Below, piece after piece: positions 9,250-17,618 of a stretch of 64,000 bases of DNA. Every line of letters begins with the position of its first letter. The stretch's first letter is position 1. The stretch is from Firmicutes bacterium UBA6806. Its GTDB lineage: Bacteria; Bacillota; Clostridia; Peptostreptococcales; Acidaminobacteraceae. A program made the position numbers and the translations under genes. Location of the stretch: positions 1 through 64,000 of the forward strand of contig DKFC01000022.1 of NCBI GenBank assembly GCA_002452745.1, in the 5' to 3' direction. Below the pieces are notes generated by a model, which did no database searches, was not told the origin of the DNA, and saw only the letters and a program-made list of their open reading frames with translations.

Positions 9250-11167
9250 ATTTGCCAGATGTAGCCGTTTTATAGTAGTACTGAACTGTGAGAATATAGA
9301 AGATAAAATAGACGAGAATGTACATGCCAACGGAGATAGCGATAGGGATTAACAAGTTACTCATCAACATAGCTTCAAAAGCCTTTAAAGCGAAAATGGC
9401 ATGGAGAATGCCCAGTAAAATCGGCAGGATAAACATCAGGGACATCTGTTTGTATATGGAGCGCTTGATTAGCGGATTGCTGTATCCGATTTTGCGCATG
9501 ATGGCGTATTTCTGACGATCGTCCTCAGCTTCATTAATCATCTTAAAGTAGAGAATTGCCCCGGTTAAAATAAGGAAGACAATTCCCATGAAGATGCCTG
9601 CAAACAGCATGAGACCCTTTATTTCCGCAAGGTTCATAAAACTCATATAAAAGCTCTGCATGCCCAGTTCCTCATAGCTATCAGCAATCTGCCAAAGTGT
9701 CTTATTGAGGGCACTTGCACCTTTGGCGTCTTGTATTTCATAGGCTTCAAAATACCTTGTGTCAGCAGACTTGAATGTGCCAAAGTCATCGTTGTCCACG
9801 ATAAAGGTTGAAAACTCATTTTGCGACGTCAGATAGGCGCCAATGACTTCGGTGACTTTCATGGACTGCCATATCCCGTTCAGTTCATAGGAGACATCGT
9901 AATCTGAGAAATTGACCCAGCCTTTCTTGGCAAACGGGTCCATGACATAATACTCTCCAGAGGGGACGTCGATTTCAGGCATGTTGTGATATCGGAGGTA
10001 CTCGTTAGCAGTATCCTCAGAGATAAAATTCGCGGTAAAATTTTGACCTTCCAAATCGCTGTCAGACTTCATGGGAGTCATGGTCACAGGCATATGCGCT
10101 GTGGTGATAACTGAGTTGTAAACCAGAGCATGCGAAGAGGTGTTGATAGCTGCCGTAAAGCGGTTGTGGATTTCATCCTTGTGCTCAAGGGTATCCAGTT
10201 CGTAAATATAAGAATGTGGGTATCTGCTGTGGGTGCTGGCTTCATAGTCAAAGTAAAAGGAGTAGCACACACCAAATGCCGTCAAGGTAGTGGCGCTTAA
10301 AATGGCAATCAGAGCAAGGGTTCGAGCATGGGTCTTAATTCGGTACACAATATTGGAAACCGCAACCAAATGGTCGCCCTTATAGTAAAAAGTTTCAAAT
10401 CGCTTGAGCCATTTTGTCATAGCCACCACAAATGAGGAAAACAAGCCAAATGTTCCAATAATCACGAGGATGAGAATCACCAGCGCTATAATCATCAGAT
10501 ATTGATTGACCATGTTTTGAGACAAGTAGTAGCTCACTGCCAAGCAGAGTATACTGATAAAAGAAAGCAAGGGGCTGGTCTTGGGTTCTCTCTCAACAGA
10601 TTTTGAAGCTGAAAACAAGTCGATGACTTGAAACCTGTAAATCAGGGATGCGCTGTGAACAGAAGCGATGACAAATAAAATACCGAAGACGGTTGTCGTA
10701 TCCAAAATAGCCTGAATCGGCACTGAAAAACCCACTTCAACAGGGATTTCCATGAGCTTTAAGACCAGCATCATAAACAGCCTTGAAAAGAGGATTCCAA
10801 CGAGAATGCCTATGGATAGACTCATGAGAACCACTAAGATGTTCTCGATGAAGAGCATTCTGGCAACTCGCCTCTTGGGGACGCCAAGAAGTGTATACAT
10901 AGCAACTTCCTTCTTCCGCTTCTTAGTGAAAAAGGCGTTGCAATACCAGATAAAGACTGCGGAGAACAATACCAATACAATACTGGACATGGTCATGATA
11001 ACGGAGAATTTCATATAGGTATCGGCGGCAAACATAATTTTCGAATTGTACTTGATGGAGCTGAAAATATAATAGAACGTAATGGCAATGGTCACAGAAA
11101 AAATGTACAGCAGATAGTTTTTAAAATTACGTCTGATGTTCTTGAGAGCCAGACTAGAGAAGGTCAT
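9248..11167 (-). CDS. BceB-like ABC transporter permease (FtsX family)
   Basis: This is the membrane subunit of a Bce-type antimicrobial-peptide resistance transporter, which frees cell-wall precursors from peptides such as bacitracin and also acts as the sensor for its kinase. From the ATG at 11167 (GGAGG seven bases upstream) it has 639 residues. One membrane segment is near the N terminus (LLYIFSVTIAITFYYIF), several more precede residue 320, a roughly 210-residue hydrophilic region follows (about 320-530), and the last segments are at the C terminus. That is the usual BceB plan. A longer reading to 11263 would run far into the ATPase gene and has no ribosome site. It overlaps the ATPase stop by 14 bp, suggesting translational coupling. 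The substrate is not predictable. Confidence 0.85.
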   Translation of the reverse strand: MTFSSLALKNIRRNFKNYLLYIFSVTIAITFYYIFSSIKYNSKIMFAADTYMKFSVIMTMSSIVLVLFSAVFIWYCNAFFTKKRKKEVAMYTLLGVPKRRVARMLFIENILVVLMSLSIGILVGILFSRLFMMLVLKLMEIPVEVGFSVPIQAILDTTTVFGILFVIASVHSASLIYRFQVIDLFSASKSVEREPKTSPLLSFISILCLAVSYYLSQNMVNQYLMIIALVILILVIIGTFGLFSSFVVAMTKWLKRFETFYYKGDHLVAVSNIVYRIKTHARTLALIAILSATTLTAFGVCYSFYFDYEASTHSRYPHSYIYELDTLEHKDEIHNRFTAAINTSSHALVYNSVITTAHMPVTMTPMKSDSDLEGQNFTANFISEDTANEYLRYHNMPEIDVPSGEYYVMDPFAKKGWVNFSDYDVSYELNGIWQSMKVTEVIGAYLTSQNEFSTFIVDNDDFGTFKSADTRYFEAYEIQDAKGASALNKTLWQIADSYEELGMQSFYMSFMNLAEIKGLMLFAGIFMGIVFLILTGAILYFKMINEAEDDRQKYAIMRKIGYSNPLIKRSIYKQMSLMFILPILLGILHAIFALKAFEAMLMSNLLIPIAISVGMYILVYFIFYILTVQYYYKTATSGK

Positions 11168-11918
11168 TGATACCACCTCCAAGTGCGCCCAATGTCGAGA
11201 TAATTCGATTGTAGAAAGACTTTCTGTTGCCGTCATTGTAGAGTTCTGTAAAGGTCTTGCCATCTTTTATGAAGATAATTCGGTCGCAATAACTTGCGGC
11301 ATAGGGGTCATGCGTCACCATGAGAATCGTGGCGTTTTGCGAGTTGTTGAGATTTCTCATGGATTCGAGCAAAGCCTGAGATGATTTCGAGTCCAGTGCA
11401 CCAGTGGGTTCATCTGCCAAAATGAGCTTGGGTCTGTTAATCATAGCCCTTGCGGCGGCAGTTCTCTGTTTTTGACCTCCTGATATTTCGGTTGGGTATT
11501 TGTCCAAAATATCCGATATGCCCAGCAGTTTTGCGGCTACGTCTACACGGGTTTTAATTTCCATGGGTGGCACTTTGCCAATTGCCAGCGGCAAGAGGAT
11601 GTTTTCTTTTACCGTCAGGGTATCTAGGAGGTTGAAGTCCTGAAAGATAAACCCGAGATGATCTCTTCTAAAATCTGCGAGTGCTTGTTTTTTGATGCTG
11701 CTGATATCGGTATCCTCATAGAGGATTCTGCCTGAGGTTGGTGTGTCTATGGTGGAAATGACGTTTAACAGAGTGCTCTTTCCACTGCCTGAGGGCCCCA
11801 TAATGCCCAGGAATTCGCCGCTGTGGACTTCAAATGAAAATCGGTCAAGGGCCAGTGTTTGGTTGTTGCGTGAACCATATATTTTGCTGATATTTTCTGC
11901 AATAAGTGTCTTTGTCAT
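11154..11918 (-). CDS. BceA-like ABC transporter ATP-binding protein
   Basis: This is the ATPase partner of the permease that follows it. The 254 residues show Walker A (GPSGSGKST), the Q-loop (FIFQDFNLL), the signature (SGGQKQR), Walker B (LILADEPTGALD) and the switch His (MVTHDP), as in the MacB/LolD/BceA group. The start at 11918 is chosen because AAGGAGG lies five bases before it; an in-frame ATG six codons upstream (11936) has no such site. The gene is preceded by a 103-bp gap with a promoter and a BceR-type box, so the transporter pair probably has its own inducible promoter in addition to any read-through from the kinase gene. Confidence 0.9.
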   Translation of the reverse strand: MTKTLIAENISKIYGSRNNQTLALDRFSFEVHSGEFLGIMGPSGSGKSTLLNVISTIDTPTSGRILYEDTDISSIKKQALADFRRDHLGFIFQDFNLLDTLTVKENILLPLAIGKVPPMEIKTRVDVAAKLLGISDILDKYPTEISGGQKQRTAAARAMINRPKLILADEPTGALDSKSSQALLESMRNLNNSQNATILMVTHDPYAASYCDRIIFIKDGKTFTELYNDGNRKSFYNRIISTLGALGGGINDLL

Positions 11919-11962
11919 GATAACCTCCTTGGTCATTCAAATAAGTTGCTGATGTTAAGCCC

Positions 11963-12037
11963 ATTATAATGCTGTCCCAGAGGGTTATCCATCGAAAGAC
12001 CTTACAATTAGAGCCATAGCCTTACAAATTTGTAAGG
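11963..12037 (-). promoter_or_regulatory. Candidate BceR box and -10 element for the transporter genes
   Basis: CCTTACAAATTTGTAAGG at 12020-12037 is an 18-bp perfect palindrome whose core reads TTACA-N4-TGTAA, the form described for BceR-like regulators. It overlaps the stop codon of the kinase gene. A second half-site (TTACAA at 12002-12007) lies 20 bp closer to the transporter genes, and a TATAAT on the minus strand is at 11968-11963. No good -35 hexamer is seen at the right distance, which suits an activated promoter. Confidence 0.7.
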
Positions 12038-13035
12038 TCGCTAAAGACAGAGAGCCTATGATGGTCATCTGGCCACTTAAAGCGGAGGGTGAACGTTGTC
12101 TTTCCACCGGAAGACGAGACCAAGATAGCATGCCCCAGCTTATCACAGATGCGTTTAGCAAGGTAAAGGCCCATGCCTGTGGATTGATTTTGGGCTCTCA
12201 AAGTTGCCCCTGTATAGCCGCGGTTGAAAATTCGCTCTTGTTCGGTGACTGGAATTTCATCGCCCATATTCGAAATTGAAAGGCAGTAATAATCATCTGT
12301 GCGCATTTCGTCAACGCTGATTTCAGACCCTTCTTTTGCATATTTTACAGCGTTTGAAATCAACTGATCCAATACAAACTTAAGCCATTTATCGTCAGTG
12401 AGAACTTCCGATGGCGTCAGTGCATATGAGATGGAGAGGCGTCTTAGAATAAACGATGAACGAAATTGCTTTAGGGAACGAGAGGCAATTTTATCCACTG
12501 AGTGAAGAGAGATGTGATAGTCGTCTGCAAAGGTCTCCAGCCTTGCGTAGAACAGAGCTTGGTTGATGTAGGTCTCAATGTTTTCCACCTCTCTTGCAAG
12601 CTGTTGATGCGGCGTGTCAAAGGTCTGTGCATCTAACAGCATTTTGGAGGCGAACAAGGGAGTTTTAACGGCATGTATCCACCCGTTTATGAAATCTCTA
12701 AAATCCTGTTGTTCACGGTTGTGTTTGAGAATCGCCCTGTCCTTTTCTTCAGAGAGTGATTTCATCTGATCCAGCGCTTTTAATAGAAGGGAATCGAGAG
12801 ACGTTGGCGGTGCGTATGAAAAATTCTCAATCCAAAGGAGATTGCGCTTGTATTTCCGAAAGTCCACTGCAAAAAACAGAGCGTTCCAGAATAGAATCAA
12901 CAAATTCAGATAGAGCACGTTGGAAAGTGTCGGTGATAAAAACGGGTCGAGCAAAAATACCGATGTAACCGTTGCGGCAATCAAAATTTGGAACAGATAC
13001 CAGCCGCGCCTATACTTCAAATAATCCCGTATCAT
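12022..13035 (-). CDS. BceS-like intramembrane-sensing histidine kinase
   Basis: This membrane kinase of 337 residues has two closely spaced transmembrane segments near the N terminus (about 12-30 and 38-57) with almost no extracellular loop, the mark of intramembrane-sensing kinases that take their signal from the BceAB-type transporter. The phosphoacceptor region reads WIHAVKTPL (His near residue 125), and the ATPase domain has N, G1 and G2 boxes (LISNAVKYA, RGYTGA, GMGLYLAK). The start overlaps the stop of the response regulator by 4 bp (ATGA). Together with its neighbours it forms a full regulator-kinase-ATPase-permease module. Confidence 0.9.
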   Translation of the reverse strand: MIRDYLKYRRGWYLFQILIAATVTSVFLLDPFLSPTLSNVLYLNLLILFWNALFFAVDFRKYKRNLLWIENFSYAPPTSLDSLLLKALDQMKSLSEEKDRAILKHNREQQDFRDFINGWIHAVKTPLFASKMLLDAQTFDTPHQQLAREVENIETYINQALFYARLETFADDYHISLHSVDKIASRSLKQFRSSFILRRLSISYALTPSEVLTDDKWLKFVLDQLISNAVKYAKEGSEISVDEMRTDDYYCLSISNMGDEIPVTEQERIFNRGYTGATLRAQNQSTGMGLYLAKRICDKLGHAILVSSSGGKTTFTLRFKWPDDHHRLSVFSDLTNL

Positions 13036-13706
13036 TTTATAAAATACCCCAATCCTTTTTTAGTTTGAAGAAAGTCCTTTAATGACAGGGCCTCCAATTT
13101 CTTCCGAAGCCGATTGATGTTCACTGTTAAAGTATTGTCGTCCACAAAGCTCTCGTGATCCCATAAAAGCCTCATGATGTCTGCGCGGAGGACGACGTTT
13201 GGAGCTTTTTCCAGAAGCAATTTGACAATTCGAAGTTCATTTTTAGTGAGTTCAACGGAATTTGACTCATAACTGATGGTTGCCTGTTCGAGGTTCAAAA
13301 CGACGCCATCGTATTCCACCAGAGTGGTTTGCACTTCTTGATAAGCATAGCTCCGCCTGAGTAGTGCCGTTATTTTGGCCAAGAGGACATTTAGATCAAA
13401 CGGCTTGACAATATAGTCGTCAGCGCCTAAATTGATTGCCATGATGATATCCATATTGCTGTCTTTTGAAGACATGAAGAGAATTGGCAAGGTAGAGTGC
13501 TCCCTGATTTTCTGACACCAGTAATACCCGTCAAAATTGGGAAGGGTAATGTCCATGAGGATCATATGTGGAGACGTGTTTATAAAGTCTTCGAGAACAT
13601 GGTCAAATGTTTTGACGGCATGCGCTTCATATCCCCATTTAGAAAGTGTTTGTTCCAATATGCCGGCAATCGTGGCATCATCTTCTACAATTAATATCTT
13701 ATACAT
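13032..13706 (-). CDS. BceR-like OmpR-family response regulator
   Basis: This is the DNA-binding partner of the kinase downstream. The 224 residues comprise a receiver domain (acidic pocket EDD near residue 8, phosphoacceptor in MDITLPNFDG near residue 51, conserved Lys in YIVKPFD) and a winged-helix DNA-binding domain (LTKNELRIVKLLLE, VDDNTLTVNINRLRKKL). The start at 13706 is preceded by GGAGG at five bases; the ATG seven codons upstream lacks a site. The likely target is the palindrome at 12020-12037. It is the promoter-proximal gene of the module and is divergent from the metallophosphoesterase gene. Confidence 0.9.
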   Translation of the reverse strand: MYKILIVEDDATIAGILEQTLSKWGYEAHAVKTFDHVLEDFINTSPHMILMDITLPNFDGYYWCQKIREHSTLPILFMSSKDSNMDIIMAINLGADDYIVKPFDLNVLLAKITALLRRSYAYQEVQTTLVEYDGVVLNLEQATISYESNSVELTKNELRIVKLLLEKAPNVVLRADIMRLLWDHESFVDDNTLTVNINRLRKKLEALSLKDFLQTKKGLGYFIK

Positions 13707-13887
13707 GACATCCTCCAATTTTCTCATAATTTAACTGTATTATACTTTATAATGGGGATTTCGTGTGCGTGGATTGGACAGTCTAATGAAATTTTAAGGG
13801 AATTTTATACTGGGGAAGACAGACGATTTAATTATGGAGGGGTTCATGATATAATGGGGACATCAACGGCAGGATATGGGGGAAACG

Positions 13888-14514
13888 ATGCCTTTAGGAG
13901 AGAGAATCCGGGAAAAACTGCAATATGCAACAGGGGGTATCTATATTCCAAAAGAGCTTTTGGAACATCATGGGGACTTGCTGATTCATATCAGCGATAC
14001 ACCACTCATGAGCTATGATGCCATCAAGAAATTGCTTAGAGCTTTAAAGCCAAAGTGGATAATTCACACTGGCGATTTGGTGGACAATGTCAAGCTGGAG
14101 CTATCCTTTTCCAAGATTGACCTCTACCGACGACATCTGGGGCAACTCGTAAAAATGTTAGAAGTACCTGAATGTGAGGTATATATTGCAATGGGAAATC
14201 ACGATCACTACGACTCAGTCATGGCTTTGGAAACGCCGTTTCACATCTGCCGAAAATCAGATACCCTTATGATTGGAACGCTTAAAGTGGCCTATAGTCA
14301 TTACATTGAACAGTTAAAGACGTTGGATGCAGAGGTGTATCTATTTGGACATAATAAATATCAAAAGACAGAAGTGACCACAGACGGTCGCCTCTATTTA
14401 AACGGACTGGAACAGATTGCCGTTATTGATGTCACCAATAGGCAATATTATTTTTTAAGATATCCGATTGGAACGGATGATTCCAGATTGCTCAGAATGA
14501 GAATTGGAATATAA
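13888..14514 (+). CDS. Metallophosphoesterase-like protein with altered metal motifs
   Basis: This 208-residue protein has the fold signatures of calcineurin-like phosphoesterases: ISDTP near residue 40, HTGDLVDN near 63, MGNHDHYDS near 106 and LFGHNKYQK near 155. The usual first motif is DxH and the usual last one GHxH; here these read DTP and GHNK, so one His appears to be missing from each and catalysis may be weak or lost. The start at 13888 follows GGGGGA by about five bases; an ATG four codons upstream (13876) is possible. It is 14 bp from the next gene, with which it seems to form a pair. The substrate is unknown. Confidence 0.7.
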   Translation: MPLGERIREKLQYATGGIYIPKELLEHHGDLLIHISDTPLMSYDAIKKLLRALKPKWIIHTGDLVDNVKLELSFSKIDLYRRHLGQLVKMLEVPECEVYIAMGNHDHYDSVMALETPFHICRKSDTLMIGTLKVAYSHYIEQLKTLDAEVYLFGHNKYQKTEVTTDGRLYLNGLEQIAVIDVTNRQYYFLRYPIGTDDSRLLRMRIGI

Positions 14515-14528
14515 AAGGAGAACAACAT

Positions 14529-15542
14529 ATGATGTCATTTGTAAGAAGCGGGCCAAAGATTCTGATTATCGAATCAGACAACGAAGCGGCATTAAAGCGT
14601 TTTATTTCAGCACATTTTGTGACAATGGCCATTCCAGAGGGCATCGCCTCTTTTGAGGATGTCATTTCGGATATGAATCAGTGCCAAACCTTGATTATCC
14701 TATCTGAAAACGCCAAGGAAAATATCAATCGCTTTGATATGGAGAGGTGCGTGATTATCAATGAGGGTGCGCAGAATTTTCTCATGTTCGCCATCAATCA
14801 AGGCGTTTCGGGGCTTATTAAACACGTCAGAAAAGCACCACGGATTGTGGTAATGAAGGTAATCGGCAACATGGATAGCACCATTGAGAGCATTGCGGAT
14901 GATTTCAAGGGGACGATCGAACCCACGAACGCCATCTTTGGAGAGCACAGCGAGGGCACATTTATCTGTTTTACAAAGGCCAATATCAACAAGAAAATCG
15001 TCTTTGCAGACCTTTATAAAAATGCGGTGATTACGGATGTTCACTTTTCGGAAGTGATAAAATCTTTAGACAATCACTCTCTTAAATACATCAATCGGAA
15101 TATGGACAAACAGGAATGGTACGATCTGACCATAAAGATTTATGACAGCTATGAGGCCTATAAAATTCAGTACGATCGGTTGACCTATATACTGGACAAA
15201 CTGGGGGCTGGGATTATCCTGAGAGAGGGATGGGGAGAAGACGCCGCAAAGATATTTTTAATCGTGGGGGTCTACAAGGTGACGCTTTTTACCTATATGA
15301 AGCCCCATGAAATCAAGAAGATCTTGTTGGCACTTGAATATATGGAAAACGGTGAGAGAATTGTAGATTATGATTTATTTTATAAAAAGAAAAAAATCCA
15401 TTGGGATGATGTTAGAATAAAGACGATTAAGGGCAAGGAGGCACTGAGCCTTTACTATAGAAAAGAACTCTATAAGCTGCTGGATGATGAAAACATCGTG
15501 GAGCTCAGATCAATGGAGGACTATATTTTCAGTTCAAGGTGA
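14529..15542 (+). CDS. Hypothetical protein, 337 residues
   Basis: I do not recognise this family. The protein looks soluble, with no signal peptide or clear membrane segment. The N-terminal 150 residues alternate strands and helices (KILIIES, TLIILSEN, CVIINEG, RIVVMKVIG), like a Rossmann-type or receiver-like fold, but without a nucleotide-binding glycine motif. The C-terminal half is lysine- and tyrosine-rich and ends in a helical, charged region. The start at 14529 has AAAGGAG eight bases upstream; the following codon is also ATG. It directly follows the altered metallophosphoesterase, and the two may act together. No function is assigned. Confidence 0.75.
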   Translation: MMSFVRSGPKILIIESDNEAALKRFISAHFVTMAIPEGIASFEDVISDMNQCQTLIILSENAKENINRFDMERCVIINEGAQNFLMFAINQGVSGLIKHVRKAPRIVVMKVIGNMDSTIESIADDFKGTIEPTNAIFGEHSEGTFICFTKANINKKIVFADLYKNAVITDVHFSEVIKSLDNHSLKYINRNMDKQEWYDLTIKIYDSYEAYKIQYDRLTYILDKLGAGIILREGWGEDAAKIFLIVGVYKVTLFTYMKPHEIKKILLALEYMENGERIVDYDLFYKKKKIHWDDVRIKTIKGKEALSLYYRKELYKLLDDENIVELRSMEDYIFSSR

Positions 15543-15621
15543 TAGCCCTCTGTCTAATGCGATCAGAGCATCTCAACAAATGTGAACGAATCTACATGGA
15601 TGAATATATTAGAATAGAGTA

Positions 15622-15648
15622 TTGTTTTTTCGAGGTTTTTGGTATAAT
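15622..15648 (+). promoter_or_regulatory. Probable sigma-A promoter with extended -10
   Basis: TATAAT at 15643-15648 is preceded by TGG (extended -10), with TTGTTT at 15622-15627, 15 bases away. It lies 33 bp before the small gene at 15682. The short spacer lowers confidence. Confidence 0.5.
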
Positions 15649-15681
15649 TAAACAGAAGCTAAGAATTTGGAGGATGAAGAA

Positions 15682-16014
15682 ATGAGTATCAAATATTCAG
15701 TTGTAGTTGTTGCTTATAAAGAGGTTGCTCCGGAGATTGAAGCAATTGTGAAGAAGCATAGCATTAGAGAAATTGACGAGCCATCGGATATTGTCACATT
15801 TTGTAATTACGGAAGACAGTTTAATCAAGATGCCAGAGCATGCATCTATTTAGAATGGTATGAAAAAAACATTTTAAAGCACTTGTCAGAAGGCTACAAA
15901 GTAGATTTATTGGAGATACCTTATTCTTCAGACAAATCGGTTATGGAAGTTCTCAACGATATAGATGAGAAACTCGGCGACCATCTGCTCGTCATTGAGC
16001 ACGATGAAGTTTAA
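15682..16014 (+). CDS. Hypothetical protein, 110 residues
   Basis: I do not recognise this family. The start is ATG at 15682 with GGAGG eight bases upstream; an in-frame TTG five codons earlier overlaps that site and is not the start. The protein is acidic and soluble, opens with a hydrophobic strand (YSVVVVAYKE) and contains two cysteines (TFCNYGRQF and ARACIYLEWYE). It has its own likely promoter and is followed by a terminator, so it seems to be a single-gene unit. Confidence 0.7.
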   Translation: MSIKYSVVVVAYKEVAPEIEAIVKKHSIREIDEPSDIVTFCNYGRQFNQDARACIYLEWYEKNILKHLSEGYKVDLLEIPYSSDKSVMEVLNDIDEKLGDHLLVIEHDEV

Positions 16015-16092
16015 TCGGACTAAATTCAAAATCAGGTAATGAACAAAGGGTAAAAGTGAGTAGAATAGAGCATGAGATAGAAACATCAAAAT

Positions 16093-16119
16093 AGCTGGCG
16101 GGCAATCGTCAGCTTTTTT
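16093..16119 (+). terminator. Intrinsic terminator after the 110-residue gene
   Basis: AGCTGGCG at 16093-16100 pairs with CGTCAGCT at 16107-16114 (one G-U), with a 6-nt loop and a run of five T. Confidence 0.8.
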
Positions 16120-16162
16120 AAATCAGATGCTGCATTGGCCGCACGCTGTGAGAGGAGATTAT

Positions 16163-16840
16163 ATGAAAATTCAATTTTTAGGGCATTCGGCGTTTTATTT
16201 GGAAACAGAAAAATTCAAAGCACTGATTGATCCGTTCCTTCAAAATGGCATAACAAAAGCCACCGTCAGTGATTTTGAGGAACTGGATTATATCTTTGTA
16301 ACACATGGACATGGAGATCATGTTGGCGATACACTTGAATTGGCTGAAAAGACTGGAGCAACTGTCATATTGAATCATGAACTGGCACATCATTTGGGCA
16401 AGACAGGCATTAAGCTTCACAGCATGCACATTGGCGGGCGTATTTCATTTGATTTTGGACGGGTTAAAATGACGCCAGCATTGCACGGTTCTTCCATTGT
16501 AATTGATGGTGAGCTAAAAGAAGGTGGTAATCCATGCGGATTTATCATTGAAGTGGAAGGTAAGAAAATCTATCATGCAGGTGATACTGGGCTCACTTTA
16601 GACATGACATTGCTTGAAGTAGAAGCTATAGATCTTGCCTTACTGCCAATTGGCGGTAATTTCACTATGGATGTGGAGGATGCGGTGAGAGCAGTCTCCT
16701 TCATAAAGCCTAAAAAGGTGATTCCAATGCATTATGACACATTCCCCGTTATAAAAGCTGACGTGCAGACGTTTAAAGACGCAGTTTCAGCGATGACGGA
16801 AGTCATCATTTTAAAAGGAGATGCAATCTATGAACTATAA
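16163..16840 (+). CDS. UPF0173 metal-dependent hydrolase (metallo-beta-lactamase fold)
   Basis: This is a 225-residue soluble hydrolase of the UPF0173/YtkL group, whose substrate is not known. Metal-binding motifs are THGHGDHVGD near residue 50, the His of the TPALHGSS segment, HAGDTGLTLD near 140, and a late His in IPMHYDT. The start at 16163 follows AGAGGAG by five bases; the upstream ATG at 16127 has no site. Its last codons overlap the start of truA by 11 bp, so the two are translationally coupled. Confidence 0.88.
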   Translation: MKIQFLGHSAFYLETEKFKALIDPFLQNGITKATVSDFEELDYIFVTHGHGDHVGDTLELAEKTGATVILNHELAHHLGKTGIKLHSMHIGGRISFDFGRVKMTPALHGSSIVIDGELKEGGNPCGFIIEVEGKKIYHAGDTGLTLDMTLLEVEAIDLALLPIGGNFTMDVEDAVRAVSFIKPKKVIPMHYDTFPVIKADVQTFKDAVSAMTEVIILKGDAIYEL

Positions 16841-17567
16841 GCTGTCTGTTGTCTATGAGGGCACTCGATACAAAGGGTGGCAAAGACAAAAAAATTCAGA
16901 AATGACCATTCAAGGGAAAATAGAATCGGTTCTCAGTCGATATTTTGGGCATCCAATCGAGATAAATGGGGCAAGTAGAACCGATGCAGGTGTCCACGCT
17001 GCGGCGCAAGTTGCAAACTTTAAGACGGACAGGGCAGTTGAGGCTAAGGAACTGATGGCATATGTCAATCAATATCTGCCTGAAGACATCGGTATTTTTG
17101 AGATTGAAGCAGTTCCCGAGTCCTATCACGCTAGATTTCATACGAAGCGCAAAGTCTATCTGTATAGACTTTGGACAGCGGATTACCCGCCTGTTTTTCA
17201 GAGGCGTGAAGTTTTCTGGCATAGGGGAGCATCACTTGACATGGAGGCCATGAAAGAGGGCGCAAAACTGCTTGAGGGCAAACATGACTTCAAGGGTTTT
17301 TGCACAGACAAGACAAAGAAATCCACAGAGAGAAACCTAAGGGAAATATCAATTGCTGTCACTGAAAATGAAATCAGATTCATCGTAGAAGGAGACGGTT
17401 TTCTCTATAATATGGTTAGAATCATCGTGGGAACACTGCTTGAAATCGGTGAGGGCAAGAGGACGCCAGAGAGCGTATTGAGAGTTCTTGAAACGGGTGA
17501 TAGGGCACTTGCAGGGGAAACTGCTCCTGCACAAGGCCTCTTGCTCTACAAGACTTTTGATGAATAG
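16830..17567 (+). CDS. truA: tRNA pseudouridine synthase A
   Basis: This enzyme makes pseudouridine at positions 38-40 of the tRNA anticodon stem. The 245-residue length is typical. The catalytic Asp lies in GASRTDAGVHA near residue 50; other family motifs are YEGTRYKGWQRQ at the N terminus, ARFHTKRKVYLYRL, and FLYNMVRIIVGTLLEIG near residue 190. The start at 16830 lies nine bases after AAAGGAG; the ATG at 16821 abuts that site and is unlikely. It overlaps the end of the UPF0173 gene. The lar genes follow after 51 bp. Confidence 0.95.
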   Translation: MNYKLSVVYEGTRYKGWQRQKNSEMTIQGKIESVLSRYFGHPIEINGASRTDAGVHAAAQVANFKTDRAVEAKELMAYVNQYLPEDIGIFEIEAVPESYHARFHTKRKVYLYRLWTADYPPVFQRREVFWHRGASLDMEAMKEGAKLLEGKHDFKGFCTDKTKKSTERNLREISIAVTENEIRFIVEGDGFLYNMVRIIVGTLLEIGEGKRTPESVLRVLETGDRALAGETAPAQGLLLYKTFDE

Positions 17568-17618
17568 AAAATGAGGCTTAGAAATAGAAATTGAGGATTA
17601 GAAATTGATGGAGGAAAG

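Noticed and set aside
9101..9352. 83-codon plus-strand frame between the hydrogenase and transporter operons
   Set aside because: It runs into the permease gene antisense, has no site and has biased composition of a shadow frame.
13752..14018. 88-codon frame upstream of the metallophosphoesterase
   Set aside because: It has no ribosome site, crosses the likely promoter and overlaps the recognised gene in another frame.
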